Positions 9,577 through 17,534 of a DNA stretch of 64,000 nucleotides are shown one piece after another. A program made the position numbers and the translations under genes. How positions within the stretch are numbered: position 1 is the first letter of the stretch; each line of letters starts with the position of its first letter. The notes beneath the pieces are model-generated. The model saw only the letters and a program-made list of their open reading frames with translations. It was not told the origin of the DNA and did not search any database. The stretch is from assembly GCA_936928855.1 (NCBI GenBank), contig CAKZHZ010000069.1:12348-76347 (forward strand), read 5' to 3'. Origin of the DNA: an uncultured Polycyclovorans sp. (lineage in GTDB: Bacteria > Pseudomonadota > Gammaproteobacteria > Nevskiales > Nevskiaceae).

Positions 9577-10127
9577 GCGATTTCCTCAAGAACCAGTTCC
9601 TGGTCGCCATGCCCGGCATGGAGGACGAGCGGTTCGCCAACACCGTGTCCCTGCTGTGCGAGCACAACGATCACGGCGCCATCGGGCTCGTCATCAACCG
9701 GCCGATGGACCTCACGCTCAGCGACATGATGAAACAGATGGATCTGTCGCGGGACTCATTGGATGAGTCGGTGCACGTGTATTGGGGCGGACCGGTACAG
9801 CCGGAGCGCGGCTTCGTCATCCACAGCGGCCCGGGCGACTGGGAGTCGACGCTGCAACTGGAAACAGGGCTGTTCATCACCACCTCGCGCGACATCCTGC
9901 GCGCCATCGGCGAAGGCGGCGGCCCTGCGGACTATGTCGTGGTGCTCGGCTATGCCGGCTGGTCCGAGGGCCAGCTCGAGGAGGAGGTCATGCACAACGC
10001 CTGGCTCAACACTCCGGTCGACAGCGAGATCATCTTCCGCATGCCGGCGCGCGACCGCTGGCAGGCCGCGACCCGGTTGCTTGGCGTCGATGTGTCCCAG
10101 TTGATGGCCACCGCCGGTCACGGTTAG
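9573..10127 (+). CDS. yqgE: YqgE/AlgH family protein (DUF179)
   Basis: This 184-residue cytosolic protein of unknown biochemical function was linked to alginate regulation in Pseudomonas. Conserved family features are FLVAMPGMEDERFANTV (9-25), GAIGLVINRP (36-45), VYWGGPV and GYAGWSEGQLE. It overlaps the upstream gene by 4 bases. In the P. aeruginosa order I recall, yqgE directly precedes ruvX; here a 239-bp element bounded by inverted repeats separates them. Confidence 0.93.
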   Translation: MSDFLKNQFLVAMPGMEDERFANTVSLLCEHNDHGAIGLVINRPMDLTLSDMMKQMDLSRDSLDESVHVYWGGPVQPERGFVIHSGPGDWESTLQLETGLFITTSRDILRAIGEGGGPADYVVVLGYAGWSEGQLEEEVMHNAWLNTPVDSEIIFRMPARDRWQAATRLLGVDVSQLMATAGHG

Positions 10128-10130
10128 GCG

Positions 10131-10369
10131 GCATTTCTCACAAGGGGATCGAGTGATGGCCGTATGTCGAGGATGCCAGCGGCACCGGGCTGGAACGAAA
10201 CCGATGGTTGTTCCCCTGGTTGCGTGAAGCCCAAACCGGTGGCACCGCAGACAGGCCAGCGCCGATCAGCCTTCGATCCGTACATCACTTTGATCGGAAC
10301 ATATCGCATGAAAGCTTCAGTGAAGATCGGTATTGGCACAGGGATCGAAGGCGACCCTGTGAGAAATGC
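10131..10369. mobile_element. MITE-like element with 12-bp perfect terminal inverted repeats
   Basis: The sequence begins with GCATTTCTCACA (10131-10142) and ends with its exact reverse complement (10358-10369). Outside these the symmetry continues weakly (TTAG on the left, CTAG on the right). It lies 3 bases after the yqgE stop and 19 bases before the ruvX start. No transposase fits in 239 bp; an ORF at 10164-10376 has no recognisable features. A hairpin ACAGGG/CCCTGT sits inside the right end. I read it as a non-autonomous transposon derivative, parent family unidentified. Confidence 0.6.
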
Positions 10370-10388
10370 GGGCTAGGCCACCATCGAC

Positions 10389-10832
10389 ATGGCGGTCATG
10401 GCCTTCGACGTGGGGGAGAAGCGGGTCGGCATCGCGGTAGGCGAAGCCCTGACCGGGCGCGCGCGCGCGCTCCCCACCCTCGCCCCCGACGACTGGCAGG
10501 GCATCCAGCGCAGCTGGGACAGCTGGGCACCAACCGCTGCCGTGGTGGGCTGGCCGCTCGACGAGCAGGGCGGACTGCAGGCCGCCACCGCCCGCGCGCA
10601 GGCCTTCGCCGGGCAGCTGCACGGCCGCTTCGGCTGTCCGGTCTATGTCTGTGACGAGCGCTACAGCTCCCGCATGGCCGATGACCGCCTGCGTCAGGCG
10701 CGTGCCCAGGGGCAGCTCGGACGGCGGGTGCGAAAAGCCGACCGCGACGCCGAAGCCGCGCGGGTGATTCTCGAGCAATGGTTCGACGAGGGCGGCGTTG
10801 AAGGCGGGCGCAGGCTGCTACCGCCTCCCTGA
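10389..10832 (+). CDS. ruvX: Putative pre-16S rRNA nuclease / Holliday junction resolvase-like YqgF (RuvX)
   Basis: This RNase H-fold nuclease acts in the final processing of 16S rRNA in E. coli. It has 147 residues. The motifs are AFDVGEKRVGIAVG (5-18) with the catalytic Asp, DERYSS (about 93-98) with the catalytic Glu, and DAEAARVILEQW near 120. An ATG at 10398 is an alternative start. With the MITE-like element just upstream, its promoter may lie inside that element. In P. aeruginosa pyrR follows ruvX; here pyrB follows after 30 bases with no pyrR. Confidence 0.93.
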   Translation: MAVMAFDVGEKRVGIAVGEALTGRARALPTLAPDDWQGIQRSWDSWAPTAAVVGWPLDEQGGLQAATARAQAFAGQLHGRFGCPVYVCDERYSSRMADDRLRQARAQGQLGRRVRKADRDAEAARVILEQWFDEGGVEGGRRLLPPP

Positions 10833-10862
10833 ACCCCGCACAAACCGTCATAATGCCGCCCC

Positions 10863-11819
10863 ATGACGGCATCGCCACAGCTCGACGATCAGGGCCATCT
10901 GCGCCACCTGCTCACCCTGGAGGGGCTGCCGGCGCCGTTGCTGACAACCCTGCTCGACCGTGCCGACCGCTTCCTCGGGGAGACCGGCGGCGACAAGAAG
11001 CACGCCAGCCTGCTTGGCCGCACGGTCATCAACCTCTTTTTCGAACCCTCGACACGAACCCGCACCACGTTCGAGCTGGCCGCGAAGCGTTTGTCCGCCG
11101 ACGTGCTCAACCTGCAGGTGGCCTCGTCCTCGGCCTCCAAGGGTGAGACGCTGCTGGACACGCTGAAGACCCTGGAGGCCATGCAGGCCGACATGTTTGT
11201 GGTGCGCCACGACACCTCCGGCGCCGCCCACTTCTTTGCCGAGCACGCAGCACCCGGCGTCGCCATCCTCAACGCCGGCGACGGTCGTCACGCGCATCCC
11301 ACGCAGGGCCTGCTCGATCTGCTGACGATTCGACGCCACATGGGCCGCATCGCGGGCCTCAGGGTATGCATCGTTGGCGACATCCTGCACTCGCGGGTCG
11401 CCCGTTCGGATATTCACGGCCTGCGCACCCTGGGTGCCGCCGAGATCCGCGTGGCGGCACCGCCGACACTGATGCCGGCGGGCATTGATCAGATGGGGGT
11501 ACAGGTGTTTCACGATGTCGATGCAGCGCTCGAGGGCGCCGACGTGGTGATCCTGCTGCGACTGCAGAAGGAGCGGATGCTCGGCGCCTTCCTGCCAAGC
11601 CTGGGCGAGTTCCACCGGGACTACGGTCTCAACGCGCAGCGAATGGCACGCCTGCACCCGGAGGGGATCGTCATGCATCCCGGGCCGATCAACCGGGGGG
11701 TCGAGATTGACGGCGATATTGCCTATGGCCCGCGCTCGGTCATCCTCGACCAGGTCCGCAACGGCATCGCCGTTCGCATGGCGGTGATGGACACCATTCT
11801 TGGCGGAGCCGCGCCGTGA
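10863..11819 (+). CDS. pyrB: Aspartate carbamoyltransferase catalytic subunit
   Basis: This enzyme condenses carbamoyl phosphate with aspartate in pyrimidine synthesis. It has 318 residues. The carbamoyl-phosphate loop is [12 protein letters not shown] (about 60-71), followed by HPTQGLLD (about 142-149) and [11 protein letters not shown] (about 272-282). The stop overlaps the start of the pyrC-like gene by 4 bases. Such pyrB-pyrC' pairs form the dodecameric ATCase of Pseudomonas-type organisms, and no regulatory pyrI is present. Confidence 0.98.
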   Translation: MTASPQLDDQGHLRHLLTLEGLPAPLLTTLLDRADRFLGETGGDKKHASLLGRTVINLFFEPSTRTRTTFELAAKRLSADVLNLQVASSSASKGETLLDTLKTLEAMQADMFVVRHDTSGAAHFFAEHAAPGVAILNAGDGRHAHPTQGLLDLLTIRRHMGRIAGLRVCIVGDILHSRVARSDIHGLRTLGAAEIRVAAPPTLMPAGIDQMGVQVFHDVDAALEGADVVILLRLQKERMLGAFLPSLGEFHRDYGLNAQRMARLHPEGIVMHPGPINRGVEIDGDIAYGPRSVILDQVRNGIAVRMAVMDTILGGAAP

Positions 11820-13084
11820 GCCTGTTGATCCGCAACGCCCGCCTGCTCGATGCCGCCAGCGGCCGCGACGAACTCGGCCATCTCGGCCTGCGCGGCAACC
11901 GCATCGACCATGTCGGCACCCATGCCCCCGCAACCGACTACGCCGACACCCTGGATGCCAAGGGGGCCTGGCTGGTCCCGGGCGCCATCGACCTGTGTGC
12001 GCGCTTTCGCGAGCCCGGCCACACCGGCAAGGCCGATTTCGCCAGCGAGACCGCCGCCGCATTTGCCGGTGGCATCACCCGCTTTGCGCTGCCGCCCGAT
12101 ACCCGCCCGACCCTCGATACCCCCGCCATGGTGGTCCGGGTATTGCGCATCTCCAAGGCCGTGCGGAGTCCCTGGGTCTGCCCGCTGGGCGCGCTAACCC
12201 GCGACTTGGCCGGCGATGCGCTGGCGGAGATGAGCGCCCTCAAGGCGGCAGGTTGCGTGGCGCTGTCCAACGGCCTGCAGCCCCTGCGCGATCCCCTGAT
12301 GGCGCGGCGTGCCCTGGAATACGCCCATGGGCTGGGCCTCAGCATCCATGTGTTTGCGCAGGATCCGGCACTGAGCGGCAGCGGCTGCGCCCATGAAGGC
12401 GCCGTGGCGACGCGACTGGGCCTGCCGTCCATTCCGGTCGCCGCCGAGGTGTCGGCACTGCGGTTCTGGATTTCGTTGGTGGAAGACACCGGCGCGCGGG
12501 TGCACTTCGGGCGGCTGTCGACGGCCCGGGGAGCGGAGTTGGTCGCCACCGCCCGCGAACGCGGACTACCGGTGTCGGCCGATGTGGCAGCGCACCAATT
12601 GTTTCTGACCGACGCCGCGATCGAGGGATTCGACGCACGTGCGCATGTGATGCCGCCGTTGCGCAGCCACGAGGACCGCGATGCCTTGCGCGCCGCGGTC
12701 GGCAGCGGCGTGATCGCCTCCGTGTGCTCGGACCACCAACCCCACGAGGCCGACGCCAAGATCGACCCCTTCCCGCTGACCGCGTCGGGGATCTCGGGAC
12801 TGGAGACCCTATGGCCCCTGGTGCTGCGGCTGGTGGACGAGCACCTGCTCAGTCCCCTCGAAGCGGTGGCACGGCTTACCACGGGGCCGGCGCTGGCACT
12901 GGGTCTGCCGCCACCCCGCCTGGCCGAGGGGGCGCCGGCTGATTTCGCACTGATCGAGGCCGACACGGAATGGACCCTGCAGGCCGCAGCACTGCGCAGC
13001 CGGGGCCACAACACGCCGTTCGACGGCTGGCGGTTCCGCCACCGTGTGGCCGGCTGCTGGCATGACGGCGTCCGCCGGCACTGA
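11816..13084 (+). CDS. Inactive dihydroorotase homologue PyrC' (structural partner of PyrB)
   Basis: This 422-residue protein has the amidohydrolase fold of type I dihydroorotase. The first metal motif, normally D-x-H-x-H-x-R, reads DLCARFR at 59-65: both metal-binding histidines are replaced by Cys61 and Arg63. The proline turn, VHFGRLST, the SDHQPH segment and the general fold survive. This fits the non-catalytic PyrC' that assembles with PyrB, as described for Pseudomonas. A true dihydroorotase should be encoded elsewhere. It is translationally coupled to pyrB by a 4-base overlap. Confidence 0.9.
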   Translation: MSLLIRNARLLDAASGRDELGHLGLRGNRIDHVGTHAPATDYADTLDAKGAWLVPGAIDLCARFREPGHTGKADFASETAAAFAGGITRFALPPDTRPTLDTPAMVVRVLRISKAVRSPWVCPLGALTRDLAGDALAEMSALKAAGCVALSNGLQPLRDPLMARRALEYAHGLGLSIHVFAQDPALSGSGCAHEGAVATRLGLPSIPVAAEVSALRFWISLVEDTGARVHFGRLSTARGAELVATARERGLPVSADVAAHQLFLTDAAIEGFDARAHVMPPLRSHEDRDALRAAVGSGVIASVCSDHQPHEADAKIDPFPLTASGISGLETLWPLVLRLVDEHLLSPLEAVARLTTGPALALGLPPPRLAEGAPADFALIEADTEWTLQAAALRSRGHNTPFDGWRFRHRVAGCWHDGVRRH

Positions 13085-13177
13085 CCCCCATCCCGGCCGT
13101 CGCAGCGGTCGTGTTATATAAGGCCGCTCAGGAAGTTTCCGAAAACCGGCCTCAATACAACGCAGAGGGATTGCAGC

Positions 13178-13543
13178 ATGGCGCGCATCATGGTGGTGGA
13201 CGACTCGCCCACGGACGTGGCGAACCTCCGGAACATGCTCAGCAAGGCAGGACACACGGTCCTGGAAGCCACCAGCGGCCAGGACGCCATCGACCGCATC
13301 CGCGCGGAAAAGCCCGACTGCGTCGTCATGGATGTTGTGATGCCCGGGGTCAATGGTTTTCAGGCCACCCGGACCCTGTCCAAGGACCCCGCCACCGCCG
13401 CCATCCCGATCCTGGTCGTCAGCGCGAAGAATCAGGAAACCGACCGCGTCTGGGCGCTGCGCCAGGGTGCCAAGGAATACCTCGTGAAGCCGGTCAGCGA
13501 ATCTGACCTGCTGAATCGCATCAACAGTGTCCTCGGTGGCTGA
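13178..13543 (+). CDS. pilH: Twitching motility response regulator PilH-like
   Basis: This stand-alone 121-residue CheY-like receiver has acidic residues at VVDDSP (6-11), the phosphoacceptor Asp in VVMDVVMPGVNGF (about 52) and the conserved Lys in YLVKPV (about 104). The start MARIMVVDDSPTD and the AKNQETDRVWALRQGAKEY segment are typical of PilH, which modulates type IV pilus motor activity. It lies 34 bases before pilJ and is probably co-transcribed with it. The usual neighbours pilG and pilI are absent. An AT-rich patch (TTATATAA, 13114-13121) upstream may hold the promoter. Confidence 0.85.
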   Translation: MARIMVVDDSPTDVANLRNMLSKAGHTVLEATSGQDAIDRIRAEKPDCVVMDVVMPGVNGFQATRTLSKDPATAAIPILVVSAKNQETDRVWALRQGAKEYLVKPVSESDLLNRINSVLGG

Positions 13544-13577
13544 ACGCACCATCTAACGCCACGTTTCGGGGGGAACC

Positions 13578-15569
13578 ATGGCAGATCTCACCTTGGTGCG
13601 TAACGCACTGCTTCGACGCGATGTCGCCCTACTGCTGGCGGCCATCGGCCTCATCATCATCGCCATCGGTGGCTTCTACTTTGGGGGACAGTCCGCAGCG
13701 GTCGATCGTGACCCGCCCGAACTGGCGGCTGACGCTCGCAACCAGTCGCTACGGTGGGTCGACGCCGCAGCCGCGCTGCGTCGCGGTGACACCGTGGATT
13801 GGGCGGCGCTGACAGCGCCCTCCGATGACCTCACGTCACGGCTGCAGGCCCTGCGGGACACCGCAGCGTCAAGCGACAACGAATCCGTCGAAGCCCTGGG
13901 CCGTGCCTGGAGCGCATTACAGGCATCCGGCACGGCGCTGGCCGAGCACGCCGAGGCGTATCAGCGGGTCTTGCAGCAATTGGGGGAGATCCGGGCACAG
14001 CTGAGCGACATCGGCACGGCCACCGCAGCCCTGTCTGACGAGTTGACGGCACAAAGCGCGCCCGCGCGTCAGCTGCAGCTCGCAACGCAGCTGATGATGC
14101 GCCTGGAGCGGGTGAACGCCGCCTTGCCGACCGTCGTCGGCACCGGCACCAACGCCTCCCAGAACATCGAGGCATTGCGCCTGGAGAGCGCTTATTTCGT
14201 CAATGACCTGACTCGATTGACCGGAGGCGACGACAACCTGCCGGCGCTGCGCGATGGCGCGACACGCGACCGCGCAACCGCTCTGCAGCAGCGCTATCAG
14301 ACGGTCGCCGACCGCATCGGAGTCATCGTCGAAGCCGCACCGCGGATGGATGCGCTACAGCAGCACGCAGCCGACATCCCGGCACATGCTGCCGCTGTCA
14401 TCGCAGCCGCAGACGCCCTGCAAGTTTGGCCTGGCCCGCAATCGGATCCCCATGCCGCACTGCCGGTGGTCAGTGTGCTGGCGCTGGTCCTGGCGATCGC
14501 CGCCATCGTGGCGTTCTTTCTGCTGTTCGCCCGTAGCACCCGCAGCGGTTCGGCTGAAACCGAGCAGCGGGATGCGCGACAGCAACAGGCCATTCTCGGG
14601 CTGCTCGACGAAATCACCAACCTCGCCGACGGCGATCTCACTGTCGACGTAACCGTAACCGAAGACTTCACCGGCGCCATCGCCGACTCGATCAACTACA
14701 CCGTGCAGAACATGCGCGCGCTGGTCGGCACCATCAACAACACGTCGGAGCAGTTGGCACAGAGCGCCGCCCAGACCCAGCAGATCGCTTCCCGCATGAA
14801 CCAGGCGTCGGAGCGGCAGGCCAAGGACGTGACTGCCGTCACCACCCAGATCGCCGCCACCTCCCAGCAGATGCAGCAGGTGGCCGGGCGCGCGGAGCAG
14901 CTGGCCCGACATGCGCAGGAATCGGTGGCGGTGGCACACAACGGGGCGCAGACGGTGGACCGCACGATCCAGGGCATGAATACCCTGCGCGAGCAGATTC
15001 AGGACACGGCCAAACGCATCAAACGTCTGGGGGAGTCGTCCCAGGAAATCGGCAACATCATCGAGCTGATCAACGACATCGCTGAGCAGACCAGCACCCT
15101 GGCGCTCAATGCCTCCATCCAGGCGGCCATGGCGGGTGAACAGGGACGCGGTTTTGCCGTGGTGGCCGAGGAAGTTCAGCGACTGGCTGAGCGAGCCTCC
15201 ACTGCCACCCGACAGATCGAAAACCTGGTGAAGACGATTCAGGCCGATACCAACGAGGCGATCATCTCGATGGAGCGCTCCACCCACAACGTGGTCAGCG
15301 GCGCCCGCAGCGCCGAAGAAGCGGGAGGGGCGCTCACGCAGGTGGAAACCAGTTCGCAACAGATCGCGCGACTGATCCAGGAGATCTCGGGCGCCGCCCG
15401 CAACCAGTCTGCCGCTGCGACCACCATTGCCGGACAGATGCAGAACATTCGCGAAATCGCGGTCCAGACCTCCGGCTCTGCCGGTCAGACGGCCCACGCC
15501 ATTGGCGAACTCAACGCGCTGTCGGAAAAGCTTCGGGCCTCGGTTGCCGGCTTCAAACTGCCGGAGTAG
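13578..15569 (+). CDS. pilJ: Type IV pilus methyl-accepting chemotaxis protein PilJ
   Basis: This 663-residue inner-membrane chemoreceptor of the Pil-Chp surface-sensing system has a first transmembrane helix at about 14-36, a long mostly helical periplasmic region to about 294 and a second helix at about 295-318. The cytoplasmic coiled-coil signalling domain has its hairpin tip near 500-535 (EQTSTLALNASIQAAMAGEQ, then GRGFAVVAEEV). It follows pilH. No pilI, pilK or chpA follows; pckA comes next, so the rest of the pathway must be encoded elsewhere. Confidence 0.92.
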   Translation: MADLTLVRNALLRRDVALLLAAIGLIIIAIGGFYFGGQSAAVDRDPPELAADARNQSLRWVDAAAALRRGDTVDWAALTAPSDDLTSRLQALRDTAASSDNESVEALGRAWSALQASGTALAEHAEAYQRVLQQLGEIRAQLSDIGTATAALSDELTAQSAPARQLQLATQLMMRLERVNAALPTVVGTGTNASQNIEALRLESAYFVNDLTRLTGGDDNLPALRDGATRDRATALQQRYQTVADRIGVIVEAAPRMDALQQHAADIPAHAAAVIAAADALQVWPGPQSDPHAALPVVSVLALVLAIAAIVAFFLLFARSTRSGSAETEQRDARQQQAILGLLDEITNLADGDLTVDVTVTEDFTGAIADSINYTVQNMRALVGTINNTSEQLAQSAAQTQQIASRMNQASERQAKDVTAVTTQIAATSQQMQQVAGRAEQLARHAQESVAVAHNGAQTVDRTIQGMNTLREQIQDTAKRIKRLGESSQEIGNIIELINDIAEQTSTLALNASIQAAMAGEQGRGFAVVAEEVQRLAERASTATRQIENLVKTIQADTNEAIISMERSTHNVVSGARSAEEAGGALTQVETSSQQIARLIQEISGAARNQSAAATTIAGQMQNIREIAVQTSGSAGQTAHAIGELNALSEKLRASVAGFKLPE

Positions 15570-15700
15570 CCATCCCCGCACCTCGACGGCGGCGCAGGGA
15601 TCAGCGTTTTTGCCCTATAAACCTTATATATCTTACTGATTTTATTGGGCTTGCTTGCGGCCAGCCGCCGCCATCCGTACCATTTGCGACCTTTTTTGGC

Positions 15701-15729
15701 GAACCGCGTGCCCCGCCGCACGGCGGTTC
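15701..15729 (+). promoter_or_regulatory. Stem-loop in the pckA leader
   Basis: GAACCGC-GTGC and GCACGGCGGTTC pair as an 11-bp stem with one bulged C and a 6-base loop, ending 31 bases before the pckA ATG. No T-run follows directly, so it is not a classic terminator. Upstream, 15612-15650 is an AT-rich patch (TATAAA, TATATA) that may contain the promoter, but no -35 box is convincing. Confidence 0.35.
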
Positions 15730-15760
15730 AACCGCCCGTTTTCTCATGTAAGGACCCCCC

Positions 15761-17413
15761 ATGACCTTTCAGGCCGATCTCGAAAAACTGCTTGGGCTCA
15801 AGACGGTTACCTACAAGTACAACCTCAGCAAGCCGGAGCTGTTTCACGAGGCCATCGCCAACGACAAGGGTCGCGTCCGTCGCGATGGCCCCTCGGACGC
15901 GCAGAAGGCCTTCGCCACCAAGCTTGGCGTGGACGGTCCCCTGGTCTACTACACCGACCCGGACTGCACCGGTCGCCGCACCAAGGACACCTATGCAGTG
16001 AAATGGCCGGAGGTTGCCGACCAACTGTGGTTCAAGGCCGACCTCAACGGCTACGACCCGGACCAGTATCAGAGCCTGCTCAAGCGCGTGGTCGCGCACC
16101 TCAACGACAAGCAGGCCGCCTTGTACGTGAAGGATGTGTTCATGGGCTCGGACCCCGACTTCGCGGTGCCCTACCGCTTCGTCGGCGAATACGCCACGCA
16201 CGCCATGTTCGTGGACAACATGTTCCCGAAGAACCTTGAAGGCGTGAAGGATGTCGACGCACGTCGCTGGACCATGATCAATGTGCCCAGCTTCGAGTGC
16301 GTCCCGGAGCGCGACGGCTGCCGCGCCGAGGCGGCGGTGATCATCGACACCCGCAACAAGATCTGCCTGGTCGCCGGCCGCGCCGACTACTGCGGCGTCA
16401 ACAAGAAGACCATTTTCACCGTCGGCAACTACCTGCTGCCGCTGGAAGGCCGCCTGTCCATGCACTGCTCGGCCAACGTCGGCGAAAAAGGCGACGGCGC
16501 CATCCTGTTTGGCCTGTCCGGCACCGGCAAGACCACCCTGTCGGCCGACGCCAGCCGCCGCCTGATCGGCGATGACGAGACCATCTGGTCCGACAACGGC
16601 CTGTGCAATCTCGAAGGCGGCTGCTACGCCAAGCTGATTGACCTCGACAAGCAGGCTGAGCCGGTGATCGCTGCTGCCATGAGCCAGGCCGGCACCATCA
16701 TCGAGAACGTGCCGCCGCTGCCGGGCAAGACCATGGCCGAGTGCCACCCGGACGAGCTGGACCTGAGCGACCGCAGCATCGCCGAGAACACGCGCCTGTC
16801 CTACCCGCTGGATGTGGTGCCCAACACCATGCCCAATGGCCGCGGCCCGCACCCGCAGACCATCGTGCTGCTGACCGCCGATGCCTTCGGCGTGCTGCCG
16901 CCGATCTCGATCCTGGAACCGAAGGACGTGATGTACCACTTCGTCTCCGGCTTCACCGCACGCGTGGCCGGCACCGAAGTGGGCGTGACCGAACCGCAGC
17001 CGACCTTCTCGGCCTGCTTCGGCGGCCCGTTCATGGCGCACAAGCCCAATGTCTACGCGGAACTGCTGGCGAAGAAGATGCAGCAGAACCAGGCCCGCTG
17101 CATCCTGCTCAACACCGGCTGGAGCGGTGGCCCTTACGGCGTCGGCAAGCGCATGAGCTTGAAGATCACCCGCGCCCTCCTCAATGCCGCACTCAACGGT
17201 GAGCTGGACGGGGTTGAAACCGAAGTGCAGCCCATCCTCAACCTGAAGATGCCGAAGGCCTGCCCGGGAGTCCCCTCGGAGATTCTCAATCCGCGCAACA
17301 CCTGGACCGACCCTGCCGCCTACGACGCGTCGGCCACCAAGCTGCGCGACATGTTCCGCGACAACTTCACCAAGAAGGGCTTTGCCGCCTTCGGCATCGA
17401 AGCGCGGATCTGA
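15761..17413 (+). CDS. pckA: Phosphoenolpyruvate carboxykinase (ATP)
   Basis: This enzyme converts oxaloacetate and ATP to PEP, CO2 and ADP, the first committed step of gluconeogenesis. It has 550 residues. The kinase P-loop is FGLSGTGKTTLS (about 248-259), with RIGDDE-type metal residues in LIGDDETIWSD just after and FTARVAGTE further on. It is a single-gene unit between pilJ and a strong terminator. It fits growth on fatty acids or other non-sugar carbon, as do the thiolase and monooxygenase genes elsewhere in the window. Confidence 0.98.
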   Translation: MTFQADLEKLLGLKTVTYKYNLSKPELFHEAIANDKGRVRRDGPSDAQKAFATKLGVDGPLVYYTDPDCTGRRTKDTYAVKWPEVADQLWFKADLNGYDPDQYQSLLKRVVAHLNDKQAALYVKDVFMGSDPDFAVPYRFVGEYATHAMFVDNMFPKNLEGVKDVDARRWTMINVPSFECVPERDGCRAEAAVIIDTRNKICLVAGRADYCGVNKKTIFTVGNYLLPLEGRLSMHCSANVGEKGDGAILFGLSGTGKTTLSADASRRLIGDDETIWSDNGLCNLEGGCYAKLIDLDKQAEPVIAAAMSQAGTIIENVPPLPGKTMAECHPDELDLSDRSIAENTRLSYPLDVVPNTMPNGRGPHPQTIVLLTADAFGVLPPISILEPKDVMYHFVSGFTARVAGTEVGVTEPQPTFSACFGGPFMAHKPNVYAELLAKKMQQNQARCILLNTGWSGGPYGVGKRMSLKITRALLNAALNGELDGVETEVQPILNLKMPKACPGVPSEILNPRNTWTDPAAYDASATKLRDMFRDNFTKKGFAAFGIEARI

Positions 17414-17429
17414 TCTTGCGGTGACACCG

Positions 17430-17463
17430 AAAACGGCCACCTCCGGGTGGCCGTTTTCTTTTG
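17430..17463 (+). terminator. Rho-independent terminator after pckA
   Basis: AAAACGGCCAC and GTGGCCGTTTT form an 11-bp stem around CTCCGG, followed by CTTTT, 17 bases after the pckA stop. Confidence 0.93.
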
Positions 17464-17534
17464 GGCAGTCCCGCATCGCCGCGACCGATGGCACGATGCA
17501 TGCTCAGACGACAGGGCCCTTGCCGGAGCCCCCC

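Noticed and set aside
10143..10357. Riboswitch between yqgE and ruvX
   Set aside because: The region has several short hairpins, but I could not match any riboswitch core, and terminal inverted repeats explain it better as a mobile element.
10164..10376. 70-codon frame inside the MITE-like element
   Set aside because: No ribosome site, low-information sequence and it crosses the right inverted repeat; not a transposase.
15612..15650. Sigma-70 promoter for pckA
   Set aside because: TATAAA and TATATA boxes occur but no -35 lies at a workable distance, so I note the AT-rich patch without calling a promoter.
15644..15659. Sigma-54 promoter upstream of pckA (TTGGGCTTGCTTGC)
   Set aside because: GG and GC are not placed with the TGGC-N8-TTGC pattern; only the spacing of two dinucleotides matches by chance.
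15728..17494. 588-codon minus-strand frame opposite pckA
   Set aside because: Antisense shadow of a well-identified gene; spans its terminator and shows no recognisable motif.
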